Assembly (NCBI RefSeq): GCF_036227205.1
Contig: NZ_CP109442.1
Span: forward strand, 7,936,001-8,000,000
Source of the DNA: Amycolatopsis sp. NBC_01480
GTDB lineage: Bacteria > Actinomycetota > Actinomycetes > Mycobacteriales > Pseudonocardiaceae
DNA: 64,000 nucleotides
Direction: 5' to 3'
The position numbers and the translations under genes were made by a program. Shown here piece by piece: positions 18,151-27,653 of this stretch (positions are counted from its first letter, which is position 1; each line of letters starts with the position of its first letter). The notes below the pieces were generated by a model. It had not been told where the DNA came from. It worked only from the letters and a program-made list of their open reading frames with translations, and did no database searches.

Positions 18151-19409
18151 GATCCGCCGGCCTGCTGGGCGGTCTGCAGGGCCTGCGCCGGGGACTTCTG
18201 GCCGGTGATCGCGGATTGGATCGCGGTCGCCAGCGCTTCGGAGACCTTCGGGTACTTCTCCCCGAGGTCGGCCGTGCGGGACTTCGCGGTGCCGACCTCG
18301 TCGATGAAGGGCTGCATCTCCGGGTCCTGCTTCCCGAACTCGGCGGCGACGGCCGCCTTGGACGGGACGTAGGCGTGTGCCTTGCTCCACTCGAGCATGG
18401 TCGGGTCGGACAGGATGCAGGACAGGACCTTTCCGGCGGCCTTCTGCGTGCCGTCGCCGGTGGCCGGGATGGCGCCGACCTCGCCGCCGAGCGCGACCGT
18501 GGGCTTACCGCCGGCCTGTGGGGCGGGGATCGGGACGACGCCGTAGTGCAGCGACTTCTCGGCGTCGAGCCGGGCCAGGTTCCACGAACCGTTGATCATC
18601 ATGGCCGCGTTGCCGGCGACGAACTGGTCCGCGACGTCGTTCTGGCTCCAGTTCAGCACGGACTTCGACGCCGCTCCACCCGACACGAGGTCGCTGACAT
18701 ACTGCAGTGCCTGGACGGCCGGTGGAGAGTCCACATGGGACAGATCGCCGCCGTTGCTCCAGAAGAACGGCAGGAACTGCCAGGTGCCCTCCTCGGACGG
18801 GATCGCCGAGAACGCGAGGCCGTACTTGCCGTTCGCGCTCAGCTTCGCGGCCGCGGCCTTGAGATCGTCCCAGGTCTTCGGCGGCTCGATCCCAGCCGCG
18901 GACAGCAGGTCCTTGTTGTAGATCAGGGCGAGTCCGTTGACGCCGGGCGCCAGGCCGTACACCTTGTCCTGGTAGGTGCCGGCCTTGATGATGCCGGGGT
19001 AGTAGCCGTCCGTGGAGATGCCGTAGTCGGTCAACGGCGTCAGCGCGCCGGTGCCGGCGATCTGCTGCAGGGTCGGGTTGTCGGTGAAGAGCAGATCGGG
19101 CAGCGTCTTGGAACCGGCGCCCTGCAGGATCTTCGGCAGCATCTGCGCGGTGGGGATGCTCTGGCGCGCGATTTTGACGCCGGTCTGCTGCGCGCAGGTG
19201 TCGAGGATCTTCTGCCACGCCGCCGTTCCCTGCGCGTCCGCGTAGTAGTCGAGTTCCGTGATCGAGGTCGCGGCGGAGGCCGGACCGGTCCCGCCGGAGC
19301 CGGGCGCGGGACTGGGGGAGCACGCCGCCGCGAGCAGGACCGTGGTGGTCACGCCGATCCCGGTCATCACCCGCCCGCGGGCGCGGGGGAGCCGCTTGTT
19401 CTTGGACAT
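18147..19409 (-). CDS. Extracellular sugar-binding lipoprotein of ABC importer
   Basis: 420-residue family-1 solute-binding protein. The signal peptide ends in the lipobox LAAAC, so it should be lipid-anchored outside the membrane. The mature part has the usual TGVKIARQSIPTAQMLPKILQ beginning and NAAMMINGSWNLARLD near the hinge. Genome context (GH31, GH3, GH12) suggests a xyloglucan- or glucan-derived oligosaccharide ligand; this is inference. First structural gene of the minus-strand transporter operon, 28 bp downstream of the lacI-type gene. Confidence 0.93.
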   Translation of the reverse strand: MSKNKRLPRARGRVMTGIGVTTTVLLAAACSPSPAPGSGGTGPASAATSITELDYYADAQGTAAWQKILDTCAQQTGVKIARQSIPTAQMLPKILQGAGSKTLPDLLFTDNPTLQQIAGTGALTPLTDYGISTDGYYPGIIKAGTYQDKVYGLAPGVNGLALIYNKDLLSAAGIEPPKTWDDLKAAAAKLSANGKYGLAFSAIPSEEGTWQFLPFFWSNGGDLSHVDSPPAVQALQYVSDLVSGGAASKSVLNWSQNDVADQFVAGNAAMMINGSWNLARLDAEKSLHYGVVPIPAPQAGGKPTVALGGEVGAIPATGDGTQKAAGKVLSCILSDPTMLEWSKAHAYVPSKAAVAAEFGKQDPEMQPFIDEVGTAKSRTADLGEKYPKVSEALATAIQSAITGQKSPAQALQTAQQAGGS

Positions 19410-19437
19410 GGCCTTTCCTCCTGTGTTCGGGCGAAGC

Positions 19438-20445
19438 TCAGTTCGGGGGCGCGGCGCTGCTGGACCGCTGGGTCAGCTGCGGGGACAGCAGCCGGACCTC
19501 CCCGGCGACCTGGCCGCCCAGGTGCCGGATGGTCATCTCGACCGCCAGCTCCCCGACTTCGGCCGCGGGAATGGCGACCGTGGTCAGGGAGACGGCGTGG
19601 TTTTCGGCCATGCTCTCGGGACAGATCGCGACCACCGAGAGGTCTTCGGGCACCCGGCGGCCGCGATGGCGCAGATCGGAGAGCAACGCCGGGAGCACGG
19701 CCTCGTTGTGCACGACGAGGCCGGTGATGCCGGGGTCTCCGGCGAACAGCTCGTCGAGGCAGGAGCTGACCGCTTCGTAGGAATGCGCGCAGGAGTGCGA
19801 CGTGGCGCTCACTCGCCGCGCCTGTGCCGCTTCGGTGAAGCCGCGCAGGAACCGGCCGGCGTAGCTGGTGCGGCGCTGATAGACCGCGGGGGAAGGCCCG
19901 ACCAGCGCGATCGACCGGTGGCCGAGGTCGGCGAGGTGGTTCACGCATCGCGCGCCGGCGGCGGCGAAGTCGAGGTCGACGCACGTGAGGCCGGCCGGCT
20001 CGTCCGGTGCGCCGATGAGGACGACTGGGCGGTCCAGCGCGAGCAGCATCGGCACCCGGGGATCGTCGGCTTCGACGTCCATCACGATGAGCGCGTCGGC
20101 GATGGCGGACGACGCGACCCGTTGCAGCGCGGCCGGCCCCTCGTCCTTGGTCAGCAGGAGCAGGTCGTAGTCGTGGGCGCGGGCGGCGGTGACCACCGAG
20201 GCCACGAACTGCATGACGACCGCGACGTTCAGGTCGGTGCGCAGCGGCACGACCAGCGCCAGGACATTGGTCTTGCTGCTGGCGAGCGCCCGGGCGCCGG
20301 CATGGGGGTGGTAGCCGAGCTTGCGGATGCTCTGTTCGACCAGGCGCCGGGTCTCCGGGGAGATCGACCGTTTGCCGCTGATCACGTACGAGACGGTGCT
20401 GGGGGCCACGCCGGCGGCGTTCGCGACGTCGGTGATGGTCACCAC
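19438..20445 (-). CDS. LacI-family transcriptional regulator
   Basis: 335 residues. The N-terminal helix-turn-helix is ITDVANAAGVAPSTVSYVISGKRSIS, with hinge KLGYHPHAGARALASS; a periplasmic-binding-type sugar sensor domain follows. It heads the transporter operon and faces the GH3 gene across 331 bp. Two matching palindromes lie in that gap, one 20 bp upstream of its own start and one 28 bp upstream of the GH3 start. It is therefore the likely sugar-responsive repressor of the whole locus, with autoregulation. Confidence 0.93.
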   Translation of the reverse strand: MVTITDVANAAGVAPSTVSYVISGKRSISPETRRLVEQSIRKLGYHPHAGARALASSKTNVLALVVPLRTDLNVAVVMQFVASVVTAARAHDYDLLLLTKDEGPAALQRVASSAIADALIVMDVEADDPRVPMLLALDRPVVLIGAPDEPAGLTCVDLDFAAAGARCVNHLADLGHRSIALVGPSPAVYQRRTSYAGRFLRGFTEAAQARRVSATSHSCAHSYEAVSSCLDELFAGDPGITGLVVHNEAVLPALLSDLRHRGRRVPEDLSVVAICPESMAENHAVSLTTVAIPAAEVGELAVEMTIRHLGGQVAGEVRLLSPQLTQRSSSAAPPN

Positions 20446-20464
20446 GGCGGGCCTCCTCGCTCGC

Positions 20465-20480
20465 GTCGAAGCGCATCGAT
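20465..20480. promoter_or_regulatory. Candidate LacI operator (lacI side)
   Basis: GTCGAAGCGCATCGAT differs from the perfect palindrome at 20734-20749 at two positions. It has the central CG of LacI-family operators and sits just upstream of the lacI-type start. Confidence 0.6.
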
Positions 20481-20733
20481 GATGGAGAAGCTAAGTGACA
20501 TGTCGGCGAAACACAAGACCGAAAACCTGCTTGCGCGTATTCGATTCGAATTCGCCGTCGAACGCCGATTGTCGAATTCATCGAATGGCCTGATAGGGGC
20601 TATTGTCGGCAGAGGTTCGCAGGTCAGATGCTTGAACCCGACTGATGTCCGTTATCGATCAAGGTCGGTGATCTGCTGGTTGACCAGCTCGTAATCCGGC
20701 TGCAATAGTCCTTGCCGCGGTATCGGCGACGGC

Positions 20734-20749
20734 GTCGAAGCGCTTCGAC
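20734..20749. promoter_or_regulatory. Candidate LacI operator (GH3 side)
   Basis: GTCGAAGCGCTTCGAC is a perfect 16-bp inverted repeat centred on GC, typical of LacI-family operators in actinomycetes. It lies 28 bp before the GH3 start, where a bound repressor would block transcription. Confidence 0.7.
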
Positions 20750-20776
20750 AACGCGACATCCTTGGAGGCGGTTCAC

Positions 20777-23773
20777 ATGCGCAGATCTGCTGCCTGGCGA
20801 ACGCGGTGCGCACGCGGGGTGATCGCCGCGCTGGCCGCGCTGCTGGCCCTGCCCGTGGCGGCGGGCACCGCGCCGGCCGCCCCGCTGCCGTTTCGCGACC
20901 CGAGCCTGCCGCTGAGCGAACGGATCTCGGACCTGCTCTCCCGGCTCACCCTGCCCGAAGAGATTTCGCTGACCCACCAGTACGAACCGGCCATCCCGCG
21001 GCTCGGCATCGCGATGTTCAAAACCGGCACCGAAGCGCTGCACGGCGTCGCCTGGTCGACCGACTACAACAACCAGGGCGCCGTCGATTACGCCAACGGC
21101 ACAGTGTTTCCGCAGGCCATCGGCCTGGGCAGTACCTGGGACCCGGCGCTGATCAGGCAGGTCGGCACCGCCGTCGGACAGGAAGCCCGCGGGTTCAACG
21201 CCGAAAACCCTGCCGTCTGGGGCCTGAACCTCTGGGCGCCGGTGGTCAACCTGCTGCGTGACCCGCGCTGGGGCCGCAACGAGGAGGGCTACTCGGAGGA
21301 CCCGTACCTGACCGGGCAGATCTCCACCGCCTACGGCAAAGGCATCCAGGGCGACGACCCGCACTACCTGCAGGCCGCCCCCACCCTCAAGCACTACCTC
21401 GCCTACAACAACGAGACCGACCGCACGATCAGCAACTCCTCGGTCCCGCCGAAGATCCTGCACGACTACGACCAGCAGGCGTTCGAACCGGCGCTGCGGG
21501 CCGGCGCCGCGAACGCCGTCATGCCTTCGTACAACCTGGTCAACGGCCGGCCCGACACCGTCAGTTCGGACCTCAACACCGTCGTGCGCAAGTGGGCCCC
21601 GCAGGACATCGCCGTCGTGACCGACGCCGGCGCGCCCTCGAACCTGACCGGTTCCGAGGCCTACTACCAGACCGCCGCCCAGGCCGCCGCCGCCCAGCTC
21701 AACGCCGGGGTCGACAGCTTCACCGACAACAACACGGACGGCTCGATCACCAACGCGGCCGTGCAGGCCGCGCTCGATCAGGGGCTGTTGACGAAAGCCA
21801 CCCTCGACAGGGCCGTCGGGCACTTGCTCTCGCTCCGCTTCCGTCTCGGCGAGTTCGACCCGCCGGGCCGCAATCCCTACGGGCACATCACCCCCGCGGT
21901 GATCAACTCGCCCGCCCATCAGGCACTCGCGCGCCGAGCCGCCGACGAGCAGGCCGTGCTGCTGCGCAACGACAACAACGCGCTGCCGCTCGACGCGTCG
22001 ACGGACAAGAAGGTCGCCGTCGTCGGCCCGCTGTCCAACACTCTCTACACCGACTGGTACAGCGGCTCGCTGCCCTACGGAGTCACCCCCCTGCAAGGCA
22101 TCCAGCAGCGACTCGGCTCCAACGGAACCGTGGCGTCGGCCGAGGGCGTCGACCAGATCGCGCTGAAGAACCTCGCGACCGGCAAGTACCTGACGGCGTC
22201 GACCGCCGCGGCCGGTGCCCCTCTCATGCAGGGTGGCACGACCGCGGGCAGGAACGAGACCCTCGACGACTACGACTGGGGCAACGGGATCTCCACCCTC
22301 AAGACCGAGTCCAACGGCAAGTTCCTCTCCCTCGACGGCCGGAACCTGAGCAACAACGCCGTGCAGCCCAACGGCTGGTACGTCGACCAGCAGCTCAAGC
22401 TCGACCAGCAGCCCGACGGCAGCTACGTGCTGGAGTTCGCGGGCAACGAAGTCAGCGAGTCGTGGTTCGGCCCCGACAAGTTCGCCGTGGTCGACGCGGC
22501 GGGCAACCTGTCCATCGCCTCCCCGGACGCCGCCCACGCGACGCACTTCGCCCGCGAGGTCAGGACCAGCGGCGTCGACAGCGCGGTGGCCGCGGCCACC
22601 GGCGCCGACACCGCGGTCGTCGTGGTCGGCAGCATGCCGTTCATCAACGGCCGCGAAGCCGACGACCGCACGAACACCGACCTCGCCGCCGCCCAAAAGG
22701 AACTCGTCGAGGCCGTGCAGAAGGTCAACAAGCACACCATCGTCGTGGTGGAGAACAGCTACCCGACCTCCGGCTGGGACAAGGAGTCCGCGCCCGGCAT
22801 CCTCTGGACCACCCACGCCGGGCAGGAAACCGGGCATGCCGTCGCCGATGTGCTCTTCGGCGACTACAACCCCAGCGGACGGCTGACCCAGACCTGGTAC
22901 GCCGACGCTTCGAAACTGCCGAGCATCAACGACTACGACATCGCCAAGACCGGCATGACCTATCAGTACTACCAGGGCAAACCGCTCTACCCGTTCGGCT
23001 ATGGCCTGAGCTACACCTCGTTCGGTTACCACGACATCCGGGTCGACCGGCGGGCCGTGACCGCGGACGGCAAGGTGACCGTGAGCGTGGCCGTCACCAA
23101 TACCGGCGCACGGGCGGGCTCGGACGTCGTGCAGCTCTACTCGAGCTTGCGCACGTCCCGAGCGCAGCAGCCCCTCAAGGAACTCCGCGCGTTCCAGAAG
23201 GTCACCCTCGCCCCGCACCAGACGAAAACCGTCACGCTGCAGGTCAACGCCGCGGATCTGGCGAACTACGAGCCCAGCCTGGCCAGGGACGTGGTGGAGA
23301 CCGGGCTGTACGACTTCTCCGTCGGCAGCTCCGCGACCGACCTCAAGCCAGCCGGCCCGGTGTTCGTGGCCGGCCGGGAGGTCGGACCGCGCGACCTGAG
23401 CAAGCTGACACTGGCCGAGAACTTCGACGACTACCAGGGCGTCACGCTGACCGACCAGAGCAAGACCTCCGGCACCTCGGCAGCGGTGTCGGCCGGGAGC
23501 TGGCTGAAGTTCTCGAACGCCGACTTGTCCCAGTGTGGCAGCAAGATCACGGTTTCGGCGTCCAAAGCGGACACCGGCACCACCGGCATCACCGTGCGGC
23601 TGGACAACCCCACGAGTGGCCGGATACTCGGCACCGTCCCGGTTTCCGGCACCGGCACCAGGTACGCCTACGCCGATTTTTCCGCCGCAGCGGGCAAGGT
23701 AACCGGAACACACGACGTCTACCTGGTGACCGATGGCACGGCGAACATTCACTCGTTCCAGTTGACGCAGTAG
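20777..23773 (+). CDS. Secreted GH3 beta-glucosidase/beta-xylosidase with CBM-like modules
   Basis: 998 residues. A signal peptide (RRSAAWRTRCARG then a hydrophobic stretch to AAAP) sends it outside. The GH3 barrel includes DPRWGRNEEGYSEDP and APTLKHY; the nucleophile is Asp283 in AVVTDAGAP. The C-terminal GH3 sandwich is split by a roughly 100-residue beta-trefoil-like insert starting ALKNLATGKYLTAS. An Fn3-like domain follows (VSVAVTNTGARAGSDVVQLY), then a CBM6-like end (ITVSASKADTGTTGITVRLDNP). The ATG at 20777 has GGAGG; a start five codons upstream is less likely. It probably removes sugars from glucan or xyloglucan oligomers. Confidence 0.92.
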   Translation: MRRSAAWRTRCARGVIAALAALLALPVAAGTAPAAPLPFRDPSLPLSERISDLLSRLTLPEEISLTHQYEPAIPRLGIAMFKTGTEALHGVAWSTDYNNQGAVDYANGTVFPQAIGLGSTWDPALIRQVGTAVGQEARGFNAENPAVWGLNLWAPVVNLLRDPRWGRNEEGYSEDPYLTGQISTAYGKGIQGDDPHYLQAAPTLKHYLAYNNETDRTISNSSVPPKILHDYDQQAFEPALRAGAANAVMPSYNLVNGRPDTVSSDLNTVVRKWAPQDIAVVTDAGAPSNLTGSEAYYQTAAQAAAAQLNAGVDSFTDNNTDGSITNAAVQAALDQGLLTKATLDRAVGHLLSLRFRLGEFDPPGRNPYGHITPAVINSPAHQALARRAADEQAVLLRNDNNALPLDASTDKKVAVVGPLSNTLYTDWYSGSLPYGVTPLQGIQQRLGSNGTVASAEGVDQIALKNLATGKYLTASTAAAGAPLMQGGTTAGRNETLDDYDWGNGISTLKTESNGKFLSLDGRNLSNNAVQPNGWYVDQQLKLDQQPDGSYVLEFAGNEVSESWFGPDKFAVVDAAGNLSIASPDAAHATHFAREVRTSGVDSAVAAATGADTAVVVVGSMPFINGREADDRTNTDLAAAQKELVEAVQKVNKHTIVVVENSYPTSGWDKESAPGILWTTHAGQETGHAVADVLFGDYNPSGRLTQTWYADASKLPSINDYDIAKTGMTYQYYQGKPLYPFGYGLSYTSFGYHDIRVDRRAVTADGKVTVSVAVTNTGARAGSDVVQLYSSLRTSRAQQPLKELRAFQKVTLAPHQTKTVTLQVNAADLANYEPSLARDVVETGLYDFSVGSSATDLKPAGPVFVAGREVGPRDLSKLTLAENFDDYQGVTLTDQSKTSGTSAAVSAGSWLKFSNADLSQCGSKITVSASKADTGTTGITVRLDNPTSGRILGTVPVSGTGTRYAYADFSAAAGKVTGTHDVYLVTDGTANIHSFQLTQ

Positions 23774-23796
23774 CGGTACACGGAAAGGAATGGGAA

Positions 23797-24498
23797 ATGA
23801 AAAACTCGATACGCGTGGTCGTCGCCGCGGCGGCGGTGCTGGTCACGGCGGCGTTGACGGCGCAGGCAGCGTTCGCCGCGACCTGGTCGTCGTCGGATAA
23901 ATACGGGTCGTGGTCCAACGGCGGCTACACCGTCTACAACGACGAATGGGGCAGCGGGGCCGGCGCCCAGACGATCTACGCCAACTCCTACAGCAACTTC
24001 TGGGTCGATTCGAACCAGCCCGCCACCAGCGGGGTGAAGTCCTATCCCAATTCCGAGAAGGCCGGCATCAACAAGGCCGCGGGTTCGTTGAACAGTGTCA
24101 AAAGCAGCTTCAACGTCAGCCGCCCCGGTACCGGTGACTACGAAACGGCCTACGACATCTGGGATTCGGCCAACGCCTACGAGATCATGCTGTGGGTGAA
24201 CAAGACCGGCAACGTCGGCCCGATCGGCAGCAAGCAGACCACCGCGAGCGTCGGCGGGCACACCTGGGACGTCTACAAGGGCAGCAACGGATCGAACGCC
24301 GTATTCTCGTTCCTCATCACTGCGGCGACGAACTCGGCCACGGTGGACATCCTGGCCATCTGGAAATGGCTCGGGAGCAACGGCTACTTCTCCAGCAGCA
24401 CGAAACTGGGCAGGGTCCAGTTCGGCTTCGAAATCTCCGGAACCGGCAGCGCCACCCAGCGGTTCACCGTGAACAGCTACTCTGTGACGACGTCCTGA
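23797..24498 (+). CDS. Secreted GH12 endoglucanase/xyloglucanase
   Basis: 233 residues: signal peptide to AAFA, then a compact GH12 jelly-roll. The nucleophile is Glu129 in NAYEIMLWVNK and the acid/base is Glu212 in VQFGFEISGTG. NDEWGSGAGAQTIYANS is a family block. GH12 enzymes cut beta-1,4-glucan or xyloglucan backbones; specificity cannot be read here, but the neighbouring GH31 and GH3 favour xyloglucan. It lies 23 bp behind the GH3 gene with its own GGAAAGGA site and is probably cotranscribed under the LacI operator. Confidence 0.92.
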   Translation: MKNSIRVVVAAAAVLVTAALTAQAAFAATWSSSDKYGSWSNGGYTVYNDEWGSGAGAQTIYANSYSNFWVDSNQPATSGVKSYPNSEKAGINKAAGSLNSVKSSFNVSRPGTGDYETAYDIWDSANAYEIMLWVNKTGNVGPIGSKQTTASVGGHTWDVYKGSNGSNAVFSFLITAATNSATVDILAIWKWLGSNGYFSSSTKLGRVQFGFEISGTGSATQRFTVNSYSVTTS

Positions 24499-24716
24499 CT
24501 GCGCCAAGGCACCTCGCGAGGACCGTGTTCTGCCGCCGCGCCCGCCTCAACGCTCATTCCTGAGCAGGACGGCCGGACCACGCCGTCGGCGGGAACGGAC
24601 GGCGCCCCGACCACGCCCGTTCCCTCCGATCACCACGCCCGGCGAGGCGCCCGACGAGCGTTCGCCTGATCATCGGGCGCCCGTTGCCCGGCACGGTTGG
24701 CGAGTCTCGCCGTGTC

Positions 24717-24830
24717 GTTCACGTGTTCCCGGTCCCGGCGGGGGAGGCCACGCCAGAACGACTGACCGCGTACTGCGGCGAAACATTCGGGCCAGGCGAG
24801 CTTGAGTCGCTGGAGCGTTCGGTCGGGGTG
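24717..24830 (+). pseudogene. Possible remnant of a small conserved actinobacterial protein
   Basis: The reading VHVFPVPAGEATPERLTAYCGETFGPGELESLE resembles the core of small actinobacterial hypothetical proteins that normally continue with a CxxC-like ending. Here the frame loses that ending. The identification rests on recall of a pattern only. Confidence 0.25.
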
Positions 24831-24873
24831 ATCCGGTCGTGCCGGCGGTGGGCACCCATGGTGGGGGTTGCTT

Positions 24874-25155
24874 TCAGGCGGGGCCGAGCGCGGGCGGTGG
24901 CAGGGGGCGGTGCGGGTCGAGTTCGATGCCTCCGGCGCGGAGCGTGTCGTCCAGGATTCGCCAGATCCAGCGGGCGAGCAGACCTGCCAGCTCGACTTTC
25001 GTGACGCCGTGCGGGTTTTCGAGCCATTGTGCGGCACTCGAGTCGACCAGGCCCACCACGCCGAACGCGATTGTTTCGGCGATGTGTGTGTCCATGCCGA
25101 ATATCGGCAGGTAGTACTCGAACAACTGGGTCAGCTGGCGCGCGATGACGGTCTT
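24874..25155 (-). pseudogene. TetR regulator remnant (C-terminal domain)
   Basis: About 93 codons ending at the stop near 24874. KTVIARQLTQLFEYYLPIFG, then IAETIAFGVVGLVDSSAAQWLE and ELAGLLARWIWRILDDTLRAGGIELD, is a typical TetR ligand-domain C-terminus. The helix-turn-helix half is missing: upstream of about 25155 the frame enters antisense of a sigma-factor fragment. It is a 5'-deleted pseudogene. Confidence 0.7.
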
Positions 25156-25164
25156 GACATCGGC

Positions 25165-25485
25165 GACGAGCGGGTGCTGCGGCGCTCGGCCGACCAGCTG
25201 GTCAGATCGGCGTTCCACAGCCTGCCCGTGCGCTGGCGGACAGTGCTGTGGAGCATGGTCGCCGAGGGTCGCACTCCGGCCGAGCTGGCCCCGGTGCTGG
25301 GCGTGTCGCCGAACGGGGTCGCCGCGCTGGCGTGCCGTGCGCGCAAGGGCCTGCGGCAGGCGTATCTCCAGGCCGAGGCGGAGGCCGGAACAGACCGGGA
25401 GGAGCCGGTCGTGGCCGGCGGTCCGGTGGGGAGTCCGGACCACCGCTGCCCGGCCGGTGTCACCGTGCGACAGGACCGCGAATGA
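25165..25485 (+). pseudogene. ECF sigma factor remnant (region 4)
   Basis: ERVLRRSADQLVRSAFHSLPVRWRTVLW, then EGRTPAELAPVLGVSPNGVAALACRARKGLRQAYLQ, is sigma region 4 with the helix-turn-helix of actinobacterial ECF factors. Region 2 is absent because the upstream DNA is the antisense TetR remnant, so the two fragments abut at about 25155-25165. It ends near 25485 without the C-terminal extension such factors often have. Confidence 0.72.
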
Positions 25486-25586
25486 GTTCGGCCACGCCCA
25501 TCTTCGACATGCTGGTCGCCGAGCTCGGGCGGCGTCGGCCGGACTCCGCCACGCAAACCCCGGTGACCGAACCGAATCCGGGGAAG

Positions 25587-25847
25587 TCACGCCCCGACGC
25601 GGGCCGTCACCAGGTCGGCCAGGACGGTGACCCGGCCGGCCCCGAGGCGGTCGGCGGGGAGCAGAGTGATCGTCCGGCGGCGGGTGAGTTCGCCGAGGCG
25701 GCTCAGCGCGGGCCGAGCCTGTTCGAGCCGGTATCGGCGGGTGATCCTCCCGGAACGGGCGGGGCCGGACCTGCACCAGGCACTCAGCCTGGATGACGGG
25801 CCGATCTGCCGCCACCACTCGTCAAACCGTGCGGCGTCGCCGGTCAG
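25587..25847 (-). pseudogene. DUF488 protein remnant (C-terminal part)
   Basis: The frame ARFDEWWRQIGPSSRLSAWC, then RITRRYRLEQARPALSRLGEL and ITLLPADR, is the C-terminal part of DUF488 (uroporphyrin-III-methyltransferase-like name in databases; role unknown). The N-terminal half is gone and the frame upstream is unrelated. Confidence 0.5.
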
Positions 25848-25975
25848 GTTCGGAGGCCGGCTGCGGCCGACCGGCACCGTGTTTCGTCGTCGGGAGAGAG
25901 AACGGCGCGCACGACACCCCCTGCGGTAGAGCACGGCACTGCGTCCACCGTCCACAGTACGAACAGCGCGAGCCG

Positions 25976-26482
25976 ATGCTGGCCGTGCTGCGCGACGTGA
26001 CAGTCGCCCGCGCGGGGGTGAGTCCCCTGTACCGGTCGCTCGTCGACACACCACGCGCCCTGCACCTGGCGCGCACGGCACTCGCCGGGCTCCCGCCCGG
26101 CAAGCCGGAGGTCCGCGCGTTCAGCCCCAGCCCGCTCGCCGCGTTCCTCGCCTATGACCCGGACGAGGGACGGCGCCTGGCCGAGGAGGTCCTCGGCGGG
26201 GTCCTGGACCAGCCGGCCGGGGAACGCGACATCCTGCTGGAAACCCTGCAGGCCTATCTCTCCCACGGCGGGTCCTCCGAGCACGCAGCACAGGTCCTGC
26301 ACTGCCACGCGAACACCGTCCGGTACCGGCTGCGCCGGATCCGTGAGCTCACCGGCCGGTCGCTGACCGACCCGCGCACCGTCGCCGAACTGGTGACCGC
26401 GATACAGGCACTGCACCTGAATCCCGGACACCGGACCCACGGATCGTCCTCCGCGGCTCAGCCGACTGAAAGCGACAACTGA
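25976..26482 (+). pseudogene. PucR-family regulator, C-terminal fragment
   Basis: About 168 codons. VSPLYRSLVDTPRALHLARTALAGLPPG, SPLAAFLAYDPDEG, and the C-terminal helix-turn-helix HAAQVLHCHANTVRYRLRRIRELTGRSLTDPRTVAEL are typical of PucR/CdaR regulators, which are 350-600 residues long. Only the C-terminal half is present. ATG 25976 could start a small DNA-binding protein, but no ribosome site is evident, so a remnant is more likely. Confidence 0.65.
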
Positions 26483-26686
26483 GGCAGGAGAACACGGCTC
26501 GCTGTCATGGTCCGCCGACCGGCTCGGATCGAACGCCGTGGTCATGCACCTCGTCATCGACCAACTCCGCCCCGGCGTTTGCCCGGGGGCTCCGCCGGCA
26601 AACGATCACGACCCGGATGGGACACACTCGCCACGCGAGCCCGCAACCAGCCGACACCGGCTGAGCCCACAACTCGAGGAGCACCT

Positions 26687-27088
26687 GTGACCACTGTTGG
26701 TCGTGACGTCAAGACCGAACACCCTGTCGTCGTCCACATGCGGGAGCGTCGCGCCGCCGATGTGCAACTGCGGGTGGCCGACGCGATCACCAGGTTCGCC
26801 GGCTCGATGGCGTTCGTCTATCTGCATATCGTCGTCTTCGCGATCTGGATGATCTTCATCGAGAAGAGCCCCTGGCCGACCCTGACGCTGGTCGTGTCCC
26901 TCGAAGCGATTTTCCTCTCGACCTTCGTCATGATCGGCCAGAACCGGGCGGCGGCCTTCCAGCAGGCCAAGGCCGACCACGACTTCGTCGAACAGGAGAC
27001 CGAACTCAAAACCAACACCCAGCTCACCCGAGAGATCCACGTGCTGACCACCGAGCTGGCTCGCCGGGCCGCCGCCGGCGACGCGTAG
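26687..27088 (+). CDS. DUF1003 membrane protein
   Basis: 133 residues. A GTG start at 26687 follows GAGGAG at good spacing. Two hydrophobic segments (FVYLHIVVFAIWMIFI and LTLVVSLEAIFLSTFVMIGQ) and the block QNRAAAFQQAKADHDFVEQETELKTN identify DUF1003, a small inner-membrane family of unknown role. The C-terminal half is a charged, probably coiled-coil, cytoplasmic tail. It is the only intact gene between the glycan locus and the araC gene. Confidence 0.85.
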   Translation: MTTVGRDVKTEHPVVVHMRERRAADVQLRVADAITRFAGSMAFVYLHIVVFAIWMIFIEKSPWPTLTLVVSLEAIFLSTFVMIGQNRAAAFQQAKADHDFVEQETELKTNTQLTREIHVLTTELARRAAAGDA

Positions 27089-27653
27089 CCGAACGCTCCG
27101 CCACCGTCACAAGGCTCGCCGGATACCTGTTCGTCGACGTGGAGGTAAGGAACGGACGCCAGCGTGGCCCGGCTGTCAGTGGCGGCAGGGACACGATGGC
27201 GCGGGGGCAGGCTCAGGTGGCGCAGGCGATGGCTACCGGCGGCGGGATCTCATTTTCCTCCCGGAGATGTGTTTACGGGCTCTATGAACGGAGACACCAC
27301 GCGTAGGGCCGCACCTTGGAATGGTGGCGGGCGACCCGGCGCGAGGGTAGGTGGGTTGGTCCCGTGGGTTATTCGGTGTCCCCGGTCGTTTTGCAGCCGC
27401 CATCCGGCGCTGTCGTACCCGATGAACTGTCCTGAGTCGGGTAGCGCTGGGGCGATGCGTCTGCCGGGTGTCCGCTCAGGCCGGAGCCGTGGCCGTGCTC
27501 CCCGCTGCCAGCACGGACGGACGAAGTCGTGCCGGATGTCCTCCGCACGCGAATCCACACCAAGCCGCCCGGAATCCGCAGTCCCGCGGGCCCGGCCGCG
27601 GCCTACCGTGGGGTACCGGGCCGACGAGGGCCCGCGGACGGGAGGCGACGAAC
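27089..27653. other. Intergenic region upstream of araC gene
   Basis: 565 bp without a gene I can support. Open frames exist but have no recognisable product. The 3' part holds the direct repeats listed separately and the ribosome site of the araC gene (GGAGG at 27641). Confidence 0.5.
27551..27580 (+). promoter_or_regulatory. Candidate AraC direct repeats upstream of araC gene
   Basis: GAATCCACA at 27551 and GAATCCGCA at 27572 are direct repeats exactly 21 bp apart, two helical turns, as AraC-family dimers prefer. The same GAATCC-GCA word recurs upstream of the monooxygenase operon, suggesting autoregulation by the same protein. Confidence 0.45.

Noticed and set aside
20624..23752. Long minus-strand open frame opposite the GH3 gene
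   Set aside because: Low-complexity Val/Arg/Gly composition, typical of the frame opposite a high-GC gene.
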